A DNA stretch of 43,427 nucleotides from Aquabacterium sp. Its GTDB lineage: Bacteria; Pseudomonadota; Gammaproteobacteria; Burkholderiales; Burkholderiaceae_C. Position numbers and translations under genes: made by a program. The notes under the pieces were generated by a model. The model did no database searches. It saw nothing but the letters and a program-made list of their open reading frames with translations, and was not told the DNA's origin. The stretch's first letter is position 1. Each line of letters begins with the position of its first letter. Below, in pieces: positions 9,953 through 18,719 of the stretch. The stretch lies in the NCBI RefSeq assembly GCF_030652515.1, contig NZ_JAUSAR010000089.1, positions 1 to 43,427 of the forward strand. The letters are read 5' to 3'.

Positions 9953-11419
9953 ATGGGAAAACCCACCGGCTTTTTGGAATTCGACCGTCTTGAAGAGGGC
10001 TATGCCCCCGTTGAGACGCGGCTGAAGAACTACAAGGAATTCGTCATCGGCTTGAAGCCCGAAGACGCCAAGATCCAGGGCGCGCGCTGCATGGACTGCG
10101 GCACGCCGTTTTGCAACAGCGGCTGCCCGGTCAACAACATCATTCCGGATTTCAACGACCTGGTTTACCGGGGCGACTGGAAGAACGCGATCACGGTGCT
10201 GCACAGCACCAACAACTTCCCCGAGTTCACCGGCCGCATCTGCCCCGCACCCTGCGAGGCAGCCTGCACCCTGAACGTCAATGACGACGCGGTGGGCATC
10301 AAGTCCATCGAGCACGCCATCATCGACAAGGCCTGGGCCGAAGGTTGGGTGCAAGCCCGCCCCGCCAAGGTCAAGACTGGCAAGAAGATCGCCGTGGTGG
10401 GCTCCGGCCCCGCCGGCATGGCCGCTGCACAACAACTGGCCCGCGTGGGCCACGACGTCACGGTGTTCGAGAAGAACGACCGTGTTGGCGGCCTGCTGCG
10501 CTACGGCATCCCTGACTTCAAGATGGACAAGGGCCACATCGATTTGCGCGTCAAGCAGATGGAAGCCGAGGGCATTGTCTTCAAGACCAATGTGATGGTG
10601 GGTGAGTTGCCCAAGGGCAGCAAGGTCACCAACTGGGCCAAAGAGACGGTCACGCCCAAGCAGTTGCAAGCGGACTTTGACGCGGTTCTGTTGGCTGGTG
10701 GCGCCGAGCAATCGCGCGACCTGCCCGTGCCCGGCCGAGAACTGGCTGGCATCCATTTCGCGATGGAGTTCCTGCCCATGCAAAACCGCGTCAATGGCGG
10801 CGGCAAGGTCAAGGATCAGATCATGGCCACGGGCAAGAACGTGATCGTGATTGGCGGCGGCGACACCGGCTCCGATTGCGTGGGCACCTCCAACCGCCAT
10901 GGCGCCACCAGCGTGACCCAGTTCGAAGTCATGCCCCGTCCGCCTGAAGAAGAGGACCGCCCCCTGACCTGGCCTTACTGGCCGATCAAGCTGCGCACCT
11001 CGTCCAGCCACGAAGAAGGTTGCGAGCGCGAGTTCGCCATCGCCACCAAGGAGTTCATCGGCGAAGGCGGCAAGGTCACTGGTGTCAAGACCGTGCGCGT
11101 CGAGTTCAAGGACGGCAAGTTCACCGAAGTGGCCGGCTCCGAGCAAGTGCTCAAGGCCGACCTGGTGCTGTTGGCCATGGGCTTCGTCAGCCCGGTCGAG
11201 ACCATCATCAGCGGTTTTGGCGTGGACAAGGACAACCGCGGCAACGCGCGCGCAAGCACCGACTTCATGGGTGGTTACGCCACCAATGTGGACAAGGTGT
11301 TTGCCGCCGGTGACATGCGCCGGGGCCAGTCCCTGGTGGTGTGGGCCATCCGCGAAGGCCGCCAGGCGGCCCGCTCGATCGACGAGTTCCTGATGGGCAC
11401 GTCCGACCTGCCGCGCTGA
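9953..11419 (+). CDS. gltD: Glutamate synthase [NADPH] small (beta) subunit
   Basis: This 488-residue FAD enzyme oxidises NADPH and feeds electrons to the GltB subunit. N-terminal cysteines 46, 49, 54 and 58, then 97, 101 and 105, supply the two 4Fe-4S clusters. The FAD-binding GSGPAG is at 150-155, and a second dinucleotide fold with GGGDTG near 290 binds NADPH. A C-terminal GD motif in [11 protein letters not shown] completes the FAD site. CAGGAG stands about 10 bases before the ATG. Length equals that of typical bacterial GltD. It is followed by a strong terminator at 11449-11498, so the operon is gltB-gltD only. Confidence 0.98.
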   Translation: MGKPTGFLEFDRLEEGYAPVETRLKNYKEFVIGLKPEDAKIQGARCMDCGTPFCNSGCPVNNIIPDFNDLVYRGDWKNAITVLHSTNNFPEFTGRICPAPCEAACTLNVNDDAVGIKSIEHAIIDKAWAEGWVQARPAKVKTGKKIAVVGSGPAGMAAAQQLARVGHDVTVFEKNDRVGGLLRYGIPDFKMDKGHIDLRVKQMEAEGIVFKTNVMVGELPKGSKVTNWAKETVTPKQLQADFDAVLLAGGAEQSRDLPVPGRELAGIHFAMEFLPMQNRVNGGGKVKDQIMATGKNVIVIGGGDTGSDCVGTSNRHGATSVTQFEVMPRPPEEEDRPLTWPYWPIKLRTSSSHEEGCEREFAIATKEFIGEGGKVTGVKTVRVEFKDGKFTEVAGSEQVLKADLVLLAMGFVSPVETIISGFGVDKDNRGNARASTDFMGGYATNVDKVFAAGDMRRGQSLVVWAIREGRQAARSIDEFLMGTSDLPR

Positions 11420-11448
11420 TCATTCAGTCGCAGGTCAGACAGGCAAGC

Positions 11449-11498
11449 AAAAGGCCTGTCAGCGTGGCGCTTCTGGCGCTGGGCTGGCAGGCCTTTTT
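11449..11498. terminator. Bidirectional intrinsic terminator after gltD
   Basis: AAAAGGCCTG at 11449-11458 pairs with CAGGCCTTTTT at 11488-11498. The region between contains a second small stem (AGCG...CGCT). The T run on the plus strand terminates gltBD. The A run on the left arm gives a T run on the minus strand, serving the convergent citrate-synthase-like genes. Confidence 0.8.
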
Positions 11499-11515
11499 AC
11501 ATTCGGGATCTGGCT

Positions 11516-12322
11516 TCAGGCCGACGGCCAATCCCTGGCCGCCACACCTTCGTATTGCACATCCGCGCAACGCACCGGGAACAGCGCACCTGGGGGCTTG
11601 TCGGCGGCCTCCACATAGCAGGGGTACATGCCGCCCAGGAAGCAGGCGTGGACCATCATGTTGAACTCGCGTGGTGTCCAGCCGAAGTCTGCTGCGAAGG
11701 CGGAGACGAGTGCGCTCAGGTTCAGGCGCAGAGGGCGTCCGCTGGACTCGAAGTAGCGGTCGATCTCATAGGCCAAAGCCAGGTAAGGGCCATCGGCCAA
11801 GCCCAACTCGCGCGCCTTGGCCATGCTCAGCGGGATCCGCTCATCAACGGACGAGATCGGTCGGCCATAGCCGGCCATCCGCCCGCCGCCACGCAGAAAA
11901 TCCTCCAGGTGGTCGGCCAGTGACACGCCCGAGTCCAGCACCTGGCGCGTCTTCAGGAAAAAGTCCAGCGCCCGGAACTCGTTGCCCCGGCCGAAGATCG
12001 TCGCTTCCGAGATGGCTTGCGCCGCGCTGATGGCCAGGTTGGGTGTGCTGCGGGTGGTGCCGGCCAAGGCGGCCACGCGGTTGTTCCACAGCCGCGCATC
12101 GGGGTAGCTGGTATAGACCCAGATCGAGCTGAACAGTTGCAGGTACTCGATCGGCACTTTGCGGCCGGTGATGCCGAAAGCGCACAGCGACAGCCAGTCC
12201 AGGTCTTTGAGGTCCTGGTGCAGGTCATGACCCCGAAAGACGGTGTGGCTGCCGGGGAATGCCGCACCAACCCGGGTGCGGAAGACATCGGCGTGTTCAG
12301 CGAGGAACAAGGGGCCCTTCAT
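11516..12322 (-). CDS. Citrate synthase/citryl-CoA lyase-like protein, subunit 2 (canonical catalytic residues not kept)
   Basis: This 268-residue protein of the citrate synthase superfamily (short, citryl-CoA lyase-like form) was recognised from overall pattern. It has an N-terminal helical large-domain segment, AISEATIFGRG at the position of the usual WGPAHGGAN, AGYGRPISSVDERI at the position of GFGHRVYKNYDPR, and a C-terminal LRLNLSALVSAF in place of LYPNVDFYSG. By this alignment, made by eye, the catalytic His264, His305 and Asp362 (E. coli GltA numbering) are all replaced. Its ATG overlaps the TGA of the preceding gene (ATGA), so the two are translationally coupled and probably form a heteromer. 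Function is unknown; a citrate-cleaving or acyl-CoA role is only a family-based guess. Confidence 0.72.
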   Translation of the reverse strand: MKGPLFLAEHADVFRTRVGAAFPGSHTVFRGHDLHQDLKDLDWLSLCAFGITGRKVPIEYLQLFSSIWVYTSYPDARLWNNRVAALAGTTRSTPNLAISAAQAISEATIFGRGNEFRALDFFLKTRQVLDSGVSLADHLEDFLRGGGRMAGYGRPISSVDERIPLSMAKARELGLADGPYLALAYEIDRYFESSGRPLRLNLSALVSAFAADFGWTPREFNMMVHACFLGGMYPCYVEAADKPPGALFPVRCADVQYEGVAARDWPSA

Positions 12323-13152
12323 GCCTGCGCCTCCTGGGCATCGGTGGGTACCCGGCGGGGATCATCCTGCAGGTCCACGGCCGGGTAGGGAAAGCGTTTG
12401 AAGCCATTGCGGGCCTGCTCCAGCGCATGCGCCGCCGAGCCCGGCAGGCGCAACAACAGGTGCAGCATTTCGCCTTGCGCCCCCTCGAACCCCAGGTCGG
12501 CCAAAGCGGCGGCGGCCACGCCCGTCATGGCCAGGGGCAGCCCCGCCACGCGCTCCAGTTCCGCCCGGTGTGCCACCATCCAAGGCAAGCGCGGGCCGGT
12601 GCTCATGCTTGCCAGGGTTTCCAGGGTCTGCAACACCACGGTGGCAGTGCTGACACCATGGGGGTCGAAACCCGCGGGGTGCTCGATGACCGGCCAACCT
12701 GCGTCTTCCGGGGCCAGCCAGGTGGGTGGTGTGTGGCGTGTGAGCACCTCTGCCCAACCGGATGCTTCCACGTCCTGGCAAGCCGCCCAGCATTTCATGG
12801 CCAGGAACACATCGCGTGCACCGCCGCTTTGGCCGGCGCCCACGGACAGCGCCGCCATGAGGCTGGCCGCGGCAGGGGATCCACCGACGCCACCACACAT
12901 GGCCGCGTGCACCATCGGGTCGCGCGGCCCGGGATTGGCCAGCGCCACCGCCAGCGCTTCGAGCATTTGCGATTGCGCGAGCGTTGGCACTTCGCCACGG
13001 AACAGCAAATACAACATGTCGACCCAGCGGGCCTGGCCCACCATCTGCCCGTACACGTCATAGCCGTGGCAGCGGGCGCTGCGGGTTGCAAAAGGGTTGT
13101 CGGCCTCGGGCTCTTCCAGCCAGATGCGCGTGCACAAAGGAGAACTGCTCAT
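12319..13152 (-). CDS. Citrate synthase/citryl-CoA lyase-like protein, subunit 1 (canonical catalytic residues not kept)
   Basis: This 277-residue protein belongs to the same superfamily as the next gene. The segment GYDVYGQMVGQARWVDMLYLL followed by FRGEVPT resembles the large-domain entry of citryl-CoA lyases. GAGQSGGARD aligns with GPAHGGANE, replacing the catalytic His by Ser. The final LRLPGSAAHALEQ matches the family end (VGWIAHW). Asp of the NVDF motif appears as Gly in LAMTGVAAA. I chose the ATG at 13152 (MSSSPLCTRIW); the frame stays open far upstream, but that part runs antisense to the TonB receptor and is not coding. The two citrate-synthase-like genes are divergent from a TonB-dependent receptor and share a 240-base intergenic region with it. 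Activity cannot be assigned. Confidence 0.72.
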   Translation of the reverse strand: MSSSPLCTRIWLEEPEADNPFATRSARCHGYDVYGQMVGQARWVDMLYLLFRGEVPTLAQSQMLEALAVALANPGPRDPMVHAAMCGGVGGSPAAASLMAALSVGAGQSGGARDVFLAMKCWAACQDVEASGWAEVLTRHTPPTWLAPEDAGWPVIEHPAGFDPHGVSTATVVLQTLETLASMSTGPRLPWMVAHRAELERVAGLPLAMTGVAAAALADLGFEGAQGEMLHLLLRLPGSAAHALEQARNGFKRFPYPAVDLQDDPRRVPTDAQEAQA

Positions 13153-13392
13153 CTCGCAAGGATGCCTGTCGCCTGCCTCCCGGTCATCCCCCTTGTCGTG
13201 TGGGCGGCCCTTGATCAAGGGGGCGCGGTCCGTGCATTGCGCACGATCGAGCGGCTTGCCATCGTTCTGCTGGTAAACCAGAGGTTGGTCGATGGTCGTT
13301 GTCGCGGCCAAGCACGCATGGGTCCGAATACCCTTCCCAAATGGCATGGCAGGCCACACAATCGGCCCGGTGCAAAAAGCAGGAACTGAAGA

Positions 13393-15531
13393 ATGCGTCG
13401 TTTCGTTCCAGTGAACCGATTCTCTGCGCGTCATGCTGTTTCGACGGCCGTGCTGTGCATGGTGGCGATGCTGCCAAGTGCCAGCGTGGCTGCTGCGGTG
13501 GCGGACGAGGATGAGGAATTGTCCTCGCTGGCTTTTGGCGACAAATCGACCGTCAGCATCGCCACCGGCAGCCAGCAGTCCTTGCGGCGTGCCCCGGCGG
13601 TGGCCACGGTCATCACGGCAGAAGACATCGCCGCGATGGGCGCCACCGACCTGGACGAGGTGCTGGAAACGGTGCCTGGCATCCACGTGAGTCGCAACGT
13701 GCAGGGTTACAACCCCTTGTACGTCATTCGGGGCATCTACAGCGAATTCAACCCGCAGACGCTGGTGTTGCAAAACGGTGTGCCGATGACGATGATTTTC
13801 ATCGGCAACCGAGGCAACGCCTGGGCGGGCTTGACCTTGGAGAACGTCGCGCGGATCGAAGTCATTCGCGGGCCTGGGTCTGCCCTGTATGGTGCGGATG
13901 CGTATTCCGGGGTCATCAACATCATCACAAAGTCGGGGAAAGACATCGAGGGAACGCAGTTCGGCGTGCGCGCCGGCTCGTTCCAGACCAGGGACGCCTG
14001 GGCCTTGCATGGCGGCAAGTGGGGCCCCCTGGACGTGGCGACTTACCTGCGGGTAGGCTCGACGGATGGTTTCAAGAAAACCATTGACTCGGATGCGCAA
14101 TCCATCCTGGACACCGCGTTCGGCACCCAGGCAAGCCGGGCGCCAGGCCCCGTGAACCTGGGCCGCGATGCCCTGGATGCCAGCATCGACCTGGGGTACG
14201 ACAAGGTGCGGTTCCGAGCAGGCTATCGCTGGCGTGACAACATCGAGCCCGGGGGCGGCGCCGCCAGCGCCCTGGACCCCGTCGGCAAAGGCCGCACCGA
14301 GCGAATCAATGCAGACCTGTCCTGGAACGATGTCGAGTTGAACAAGGACTGGAAGCTGGGGCTGACCGCCAGTTTCTTCAAGTACGCCACCACGTATCCC
14401 ACGCCGCTCCAGATTTACCCACCGGGATCGTGGGGCGGCGCCTTCCCCGAAGGCATGCTGGGTGCGCCCAGCACCTGGGAGCGCCAATGGCGAGGCTCTG
14501 CGGTGGTGTCCTACTCCGGCTGGGCCAAGCACCACATGCGCTTCGGGGTGGGCATGGATGATCTTGACTTGTACCGGACGCAGGAGCTCAAAAATTTCAC
14601 CCTGCCAGGCCTTGCCGCGCCGGTGCCCACGCCCGGTGGTGAACTGGTCGAGTCTCCGGTCGATGAATCGTTTCTGATACCGCACCGTCGCAAGGTGCGC
14701 TACGCCTATGTGCAGGATGAATGGAACCTGGCCCGGGACTGGGTGCTGACCACGGGCATTCGGCACGACGATTATTCCGACTTTGGCGCGACCACCAATC
14801 CCCGGGTGGCCCTGGTGTGGGATGCCAGCCTGGATGTGACCGCCAAGATCCTCTATGGTCGGGCCTTCCGCCCCCCGTCATTCTCGGAGCAGTACAGCAT
14901 CAACAACCCAGTGTTGCGCGGCAACCCCAGCCTGACCCCGGAAATCATCGACACGCTGGAGACGGCCTTCTCGTGGCAGGCCCGGCCCGACACGCAGCTG
15001 CAACTCAGCCTGTTCCGGTACAAGATGAAGGACATCATCCGCTCGGCGGGGTATCCGGCGACCTGGATCAACGCCGGATCGCAGCGTGGGCAGGGGTTTG
15101 AACTGGAAGCCACCCATGATCTGCGCAGCAACCTGCGCCTGGCGGGCAACTATGCGTTCCAACGCTCGGTGGACGACACCAGTGGCCAGGATGCCGGTTA
15201 TGCGCCACGCCACCACCTGGTGGGGCGTGTGGACTGGGGATTGGCCGGTGGCCTGCTGCTGAGCGGTCAAGTCAATCGGGTGGCGGGCCGCCAACGCGCC
15301 CCTGGCGACACCCGGCCCGCCATCGCCGACTACACCACAGCGGACCTGACCTTGCGCACCCTTCGCCACAAAAGCGGTTGGGACGTGGCGGTTTCCGTTC
15401 GCAATCTCTTTGATGCCGACGCCCGCGAGCCCAGCTTGTATTCACCGGACAATCCTGTGAAGGTCCTCATCCCCAACGACCTGCCCCTGGCGGGGCGGTC
15501 CTTGTATGTGCAGCTGACCTACAGCATGTAG
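13393..15531 (+). CDS. TonB-dependent outer-membrane receptor
   Basis: This 712-residue outer-membrane transporter starts with a signal peptide of about 35 residues ending near VAAAVA. A TonB-box-like stretch (KSTVSIAT) follows. The plug domain covers about 60-170, with the usual VIRGPGSALYGADAYSGVINI segment. A 22-strand beta-barrel extends to the C-terminus, which ends LYVQLTYSM; the usual terminal aromatic is shifted by two residues. Sequence around DEWNLARDWVLTTGIRHDDY and RAFRPPSFSEQY is typical of the siderophore/cobalamin receptor group, but the ligand cannot be named. AGGA lies 9 bases before the ATG. It stands opposite the citrate-synthase-like pair, which raises the possibility that one regulator controls both. 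No cobalamin riboswitch or Fur-box-like AT-rich site was evident upstream. Confidence 0.92.
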   Translation: MRRFVPVNRFSARHAVSTAVLCMVAMLPSASVAAAVADEDEELSSLAFGDKSTVSIATGSQQSLRRAPAVATVITAEDIAAMGATDLDEVLETVPGIHVSRNVQGYNPLYVIRGIYSEFNPQTLVLQNGVPMTMIFIGNRGNAWAGLTLENVARIEVIRGPGSALYGADAYSGVINIITKSGKDIEGTQFGVRAGSFQTRDAWALHGGKWGPLDVATYLRVGSTDGFKKTIDSDAQSILDTAFGTQASRAPGPVNLGRDALDASIDLGYDKVRFRAGYRWRDNIEPGGGAASALDPVGKGRTERINADLSWNDVELNKDWKLGLTASFFKYATTYPTPLQIYPPGSWGGAFPEGMLGAPSTWERQWRGSAVVSYSGWAKHHMRFGVGMDDLDLYRTQELKNFTLPGLAAPVPTPGGELVESPVDESFLIPHRRKVRYAYVQDEWNLARDWVLTTGIRHDDYSDFGATTNPRVALVWDASLDVTAKILYGRAFRPPSFSEQYSINNPVLRGNPSLTPEIIDTLETAFSWQARPDTQLQLSLFRYKMKDIIRSAGYPATWINAGSQRGQGFELEATHDLRSNLRLAGNYAFQRSVDDTSGQDAGYAPRHHLVGRVDWGLAGGLLLSGQVNRVAGRQRAPGDTRPAIADYTTADLTLRTLRHKSGWDVAVSVRNLFDADAREPSLYSPDNPVKVLIPNDLPLAGRSLYVQLTYSM

Positions 15532-15533
15532 GT
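15517..15533. terminator. T-less hairpin over the receptor stop codon
   Basis: ACCTACA, loop GCA, TGTAGGT: a perfect 7-bp stem that contains the TAG stop in its right arm, at a convergent junction with the dehydrogenase gene. No T tract follows. It is one of five such hairpins at convergent gene ends in this window. Confidence 0.45.
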
Positions 15534-15543
15534 GCGGGCTTGA

Positions 15544-16299
15544 TCACATGAGCAAGCTCATGCCGCCGTCAACGACCAACTCGGCGCCCACCACGTAGCT
15601 GGAGGCGTCCGATGCCAGGAACAAGGCGACATTGGCCACCTCGCTGGCTGTTCCGAAGCGCTTGCTCGGTGAGCGGCGTGTGAAGTCTTCGCGCGCGGCG
15701 TCCACCACCTCCTGGGGCACATCCCAACGGCCAAAGCCGGGCGTGTCGATCGGCCCTGGGGCGATGGCGTTGACACGGATGCCATGGGCGGCCAACTCCA
15801 GGCTGGCGGTTTGAACCAGCGAGCGAGCGGCCGCCTTGCAAGCGGCGTACACGCTGAAGCCGGGCGCGCCAACCTGGTTGGCGATGGACGTGGTAACGAT
15901 GATCGATGAACCGGGGCGCATCAGGGGGACCGCCTTCTGGATGGCAAAAAACACGCCCCTGAAGGAGATGTCCGACATGTTGTCGAACTGCGCCTCGGTG
16001 GTCAGTGCCAAGGGAGCGGGTTGACCAGCTGCGGCGTTGATGAAGAGCACGTCCAGGTGCCCGCCAAACCGTTCACCGACCGTGGCCATCAGTTGTTCGA
16101 TGTCAGCGAGTTTGCCGGCGTCGCTGCGCAAGACCAGGGTGTCCTGGCCCAGATCGCGTTGTGCTTGCGCCAGTGACTCAGGGTCTCGTCCCGTGACGGC
16201 CACGCGAGCGCCCTGTTCCAGGAAAAGCTTGGCGGTTGCCAAGCCAATGCCGCTGTTGCCGCCTGTGATCAGCGCGGTCTTGCCCAAAAGCTTCTGCAT
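15544..16299 (-). CDS. Short-chain dehydrogenase/reductase (classical SDR)
   Basis: This 251-residue NAD(P)-dependent oxidoreductase has the cofactor motif TGGNSGIG at 12-19 and a NAAAG segment near 88-92. The catalytic Ser138, Tyr151 and Lys155 (YAACK) are in place. The C-terminal VVGAELVVDGGMS is the standard SDR end. A TGR pattern at 36-38, instead of an acidic residue after the second strand, suggests a preference for NADP. The ATG is at 16299. The gene stands alone, convergent with the receptor and divergent from mla across 272 bases. No regulator neighbour identifies the substrate. Confidence 0.9.
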   Translation of the reverse strand: MQKLLGKTALITGGNSGIGLATAKLFLEQGARVAVTGRDPESLAQAQRDLGQDTLVLRSDAGKLADIEQLMATVGERFGGHLDVLFINAAAGQPAPLALTTEAQFDNMSDISFRGVFFAIQKAVPLMRPGSSIIVTTSIANQVGAPGFSVYAACKAAARSLVQTASLELAAHGIRVNAIAPGPIDTPGFGRWDVPQEVVDAAREDFTRRSPSKRFGTASEVANVALFLASDASSYVVGAELVVDGGMSLLM

Positions 16300-16571
16300 G
16301 AGAGTTCCTTGACTACGTTACTGCTGCGTGATGCTAAAACGCGAAAACACGGACTGTATCCAAATGTGTCTTCCGGCGATCCACCCCAACTCAGGGGCTG
16401 GTGCCTGCATCTCCCCGAGACAGGGGGCGTCTCGATTCGGCGTGGGTACACTCGGAAAATGGGGGAATATGGCCTCGCCTGTTGTGCCTTCCCGTCGCCC
16501 CGACAGCAGGCCGACGGGGAATCCCCTATGATCCAACGGCTGATGGTCACGCCACCGGCCCATTTTTTGAC

Positions 16572-17420
16572 ATGACCGCCGACACGACCTCAGCCCCTGA
16601 TTCCGCTTTGTCCCCCCAGTCTCCCGACGTGCTCGTGGAGTTGCGCGGCGTCACATGCGGCTATGGTGATCGGGTCATTCTGTCGGACATCAACCTGGTG
16701 GTGCCGCGCGGCAAGCTGGTGGCCTTGATGGGCACCTCGGGCGGGGGCAAAACCACGGTGCTGCGCCTGATCGGGCGGCAGTTGTCTCCGATCAAGGGCC
16801 AGGTGCTGATCAACGGCGTGGACATCGGCACGCTGGATGCCGCCGGCCTGATGGCCGCGCGTCGGCGCATGGGCATGCTCTTCCAGTTTGGCGCCTTGTT
16901 CACCGACCTGTCGGTGTTCGAGAACGTGGCCTTCCCCCTGCGCGAGCACACCCGCCTGCCCGAATCCATCGTCCGCGACCTGGTGCTGATGAAGCTCAAC
17001 GCCGTGGGCCTGCGTGGCGCGCGCGACCTGATGCCCAGCGAAATCTCGGGCGGCATGTCCCGCCGCGTGGCCCTGGCGCGCGCCATGGCGCTCGACCCCG
17101 AACTGATGCTGTACGACGAGCCTTTCGCCGGCCTGGACCCGATCTCCATGGGCGTGGCCGCGCGCCTGATCCGCGAGTTGAACGACACCATGGGCCTGAC
17201 CAGCGTGCTGGTGTCCCACGATGTGGACGAATCTTTCCTGATCGCCGACCACGTGGTGCTGCTGGCCAATGGCCGCATCGCCGCGCAAGGCACCCCGGCT
17301 GAGTTGCGGGCCAGCGAAGACCCCCTGGTCAAGCAGTTCGTGACCGCCGCACCGGATGGCCCGGTGCGTTTTCACCATCCTGCCGTTGATGCGGGCCAGG
17401 ACTACGGAGTTCGTGGATGA
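16572..17420 (+). CDS. mlaF: Phospholipid ABC transporter ATP-binding protein MlaF
   Basis: This 282-residue ATPase of the MlaFEDB inner-membrane complex traffics phospholipid between the outer and inner membrane and keeps the outer leaflet asymmetric. It has Walker [10 protein letters not shown] at 54-62, the signature [13 protein letters not shown], Walker B LMLYDEPF and the switch histidine in LVSHD. The Mla-type signature SGGM, rather than SGGQ, is kept. The ATG at 16572 is preceded by a T run and has no clear ribosome site. The frame is open upstream to 16401, but upstream codons look non-coding. The stop overlaps the start of mlaE (ATGA). It heads an operon in the order F-E-D-A-C-B. Confidence 0.95.
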   Translation: MTADTTSAPDSALSPQSPDVLVELRGVTCGYGDRVILSDINLVVPRGKLVALMGTSGGGKTTVLRLIGRQLSPIKGQVLINGVDIGTLDAAGLMAARRRMGMLFQFGALFTDLSVFENVAFPLREHTRLPESIVRDLVLMKLNAVGLRGARDLMPSEISGGMSRRVALARAMALDPELMLYDEPFAGLDPISMGVAARLIRELNDTMGLTSVLVSHDVDESFLIADHVVLLANGRIAAQGTPAELRASEDPLVKQFVTAAPDGPVRFHHPAVDAGQDYGVRG

Positions 17421-18202
17421 TGAAAACCTGGTCTCCTGCCAACGTGGGCTACGCCTTGCGCGGCAAGATCGCCGACGTGGGCCACGGCACGCGCCTGTTC
17501 TTGCGCTTGCTGGGCTCGCTGCTCCCCACCTTCAAGCGCGGGCGCCTGTTGGGCGAGCAGATCCATTTTCTGGGCAACCATTCGCTGGCCATCATCATGG
17601 TCTCGGGCCTGTTCGTGGGTTTTGTGCTCAGCCTGCAGGGCTATTACATTCTTCAGCGCTATGGCTCCAGCGAGGCCTTGGGCCTCATGGTGGCCTTGTC
17701 TTTGGTGCGCGAGCTGGGCCCGGTGGTGGCCGCCTTGCTCTTCGCCGGTCGCGCTGGCACCTCGCTCACGGCGGGCATCGGCTTGATGAAAGCAGGCGAA
17801 CAACTGGCGGCCATGGAAATGATGGCGGTCGATCCCATCCAGCGGGTGCTGGCGCCACGGTTCTGGGGCGGCGTCATCGCCATGCCATTGCTGGCGGCGG
17901 TGTTCTCGGCCGTGGGCATTTTTGGCGGCTGGGTGGTCGGCGTGGTCATGATCGGTGTCGACTCAGGGGCGTTCTGGTCCCAGATGCAGGGTGGGGTCGA
18001 CGTCTGGTATGACGTGGGCAATGGCCTGATCAAGAGTGTGGTGTTTGGCCTCACGGTGACCTTCGTCGCGCTGTTGCAGGGTTTTGAATGCCAGCCCACG
18101 CCCGAAGGGGTGTCCCGGGCCACGACGCGCACCGTGGTGGTGGCCTCGCTGGCCGTGCTGGCGCTGGATTTTGTACTGACGGCCATGATGTTCTCGGTCT
18201 GA
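17417..18202 (+). CDS. mlaE: Phospholipid ABC transporter permease MlaE
   Basis: This 261-residue integral membrane permease has hydrophobic segments at about 55-80, 95-115, 150-185 and 200-255. The MlaE family core is visible: [20 protein letters not shown], then a [19 protein letters not shown] coupling segment that contacts MlaF. The start overlaps the mlaF stop by four bases, and two ATG codons in a row (17417, 17420) are possible starts. mlaD follows 34 bases after the stop. Confidence 0.95.
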   Translation: MMKTWSPANVGYALRGKIADVGHGTRLFLRLLGSLLPTFKRGRLLGEQIHFLGNHSLAIIMVSGLFVGFVLSLQGYYILQRYGSSEALGLMVALSLVRELGPVVAALLFAGRAGTSLTAGIGLMKAGEQLAAMEMMAVDPIQRVLAPRFWGGVIAMPLLAAVFSAVGIFGGWVVGVVMIGVDSGAFWSQMQGGVDVWYDVGNGLIKSVVFGLTVTFVALLQGFECQPTPEGVSRATTRTVVVASLAVLALDFVLTAMMFSV

Positions 18203-18236
18203 CCCCCGACGCACACCTTGGCCCGGAGAAAAAGCA

Positions 18237-18719
18237 ATGCAACGATCTAAATTTGACGTGTGGGTGGGTTTGTTCGTGCTGTTGGGCGCGGCGGCCATCC
18301 TGTTCCTGGCGCTCAAGGCCGGCAACCTGCTGACCTTGTCGTTCGACCCGACCTACATGGTCACGGCCCGCTTCGACAACATCGGCGGGCTCAAGCCCAA
18401 GGCCGCCGTCAAAAGTGCTGGCGTGGTGATTGGCCGTGTGCAGTCCATCAAATTCGACGACAAGACCTTTCAGGCCAGTGTTGAAATCGCTTTGAACCAG
18501 GGCGTGAGCTTTCCAAAAGACAGTTCCGCCAAAATCCTCACAGCGGGTTTGTTGGGCGAGCAGTACATTGGCCTTGAGCCAGGCTACGAGCAAACCAACC
18601 TGGCTCAAGGTGATGCCATCAAAACCACCCAATCGGCCATCGTGCTGGAAAACCTGATCAGTCAGTTTCTGTACAGCAAGGCGGCGGACGGCGGTGGTGC
18701 CTCGGGAGATAAGAAGTGA
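18237..18719 (+). CDS. mlaD: Phospholipid-binding MCE-domain protein MlaD
   Basis: This 160-residue protein is anchored by one N-terminal membrane helix (about 9-28). A periplasmic MCE domain follows at about 38-116 and includes FDNIGGLKPKAAVKSAGVVIG and LLGEQYIGLEPG. MlaD forms the hexameric lipid-binding ring on MlaFE. The C-terminal tail is short, with a final helix (VLENLISQFLY) that would line the pore. Its TGA overlaps the GTG start of the next gene. Length is normal for a single-MCE MlaD. Confidence 0.95.
   Translation: MQRSKFDVWVGLFVLLGAAAILFLALKAGNLLTLSFDPTYMVTARFDNIGGLKPKAAVKSAGVVIGRVQSIKFDDKTFQASVEIALNQGVSFPKDSSAKILTAGLLGEQYIGLEPGYEQTNLAQGDAIKTTQSAIVLENLISQFLYSKAADGGGASGDKK

Noticed and set aside
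13153..13392. Possible cobalamin riboswitch or Fur box before the TonB receptor
   Set aside because: No B12-box-like core and no AT-rich Fur-like dyad could be found.
12319..14766. 815-codon minus-strand frame covering the TonB receptor
   Set aside because: Only the part after ATG 13152 matches a family. The upstream part is antisense to a clear receptor and has no ribosome site.
15547..15562. CATGAGC/GCTCATG perfect hairpin
   Set aside because: Lies inside the last codons of the dehydrogenase (MSLLM) and has no T tract. Coding symmetry is enough to explain it.
16491..16518. 7-bp inverted repeat (CCCGTCG/CGACGGG) before mlaF, possible leader regulator
   Set aside because: Loop of 14 bases, no companion structure or known riboswitch signature, common by chance at this GC content.
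18196..18205. GGTCTGACCC at the mlaE stop, identical to part of the transposase repeat
   Set aside because: Ten bases including the normal stop codon; could be chance, and there is no other sign of insertion in the mla operon.
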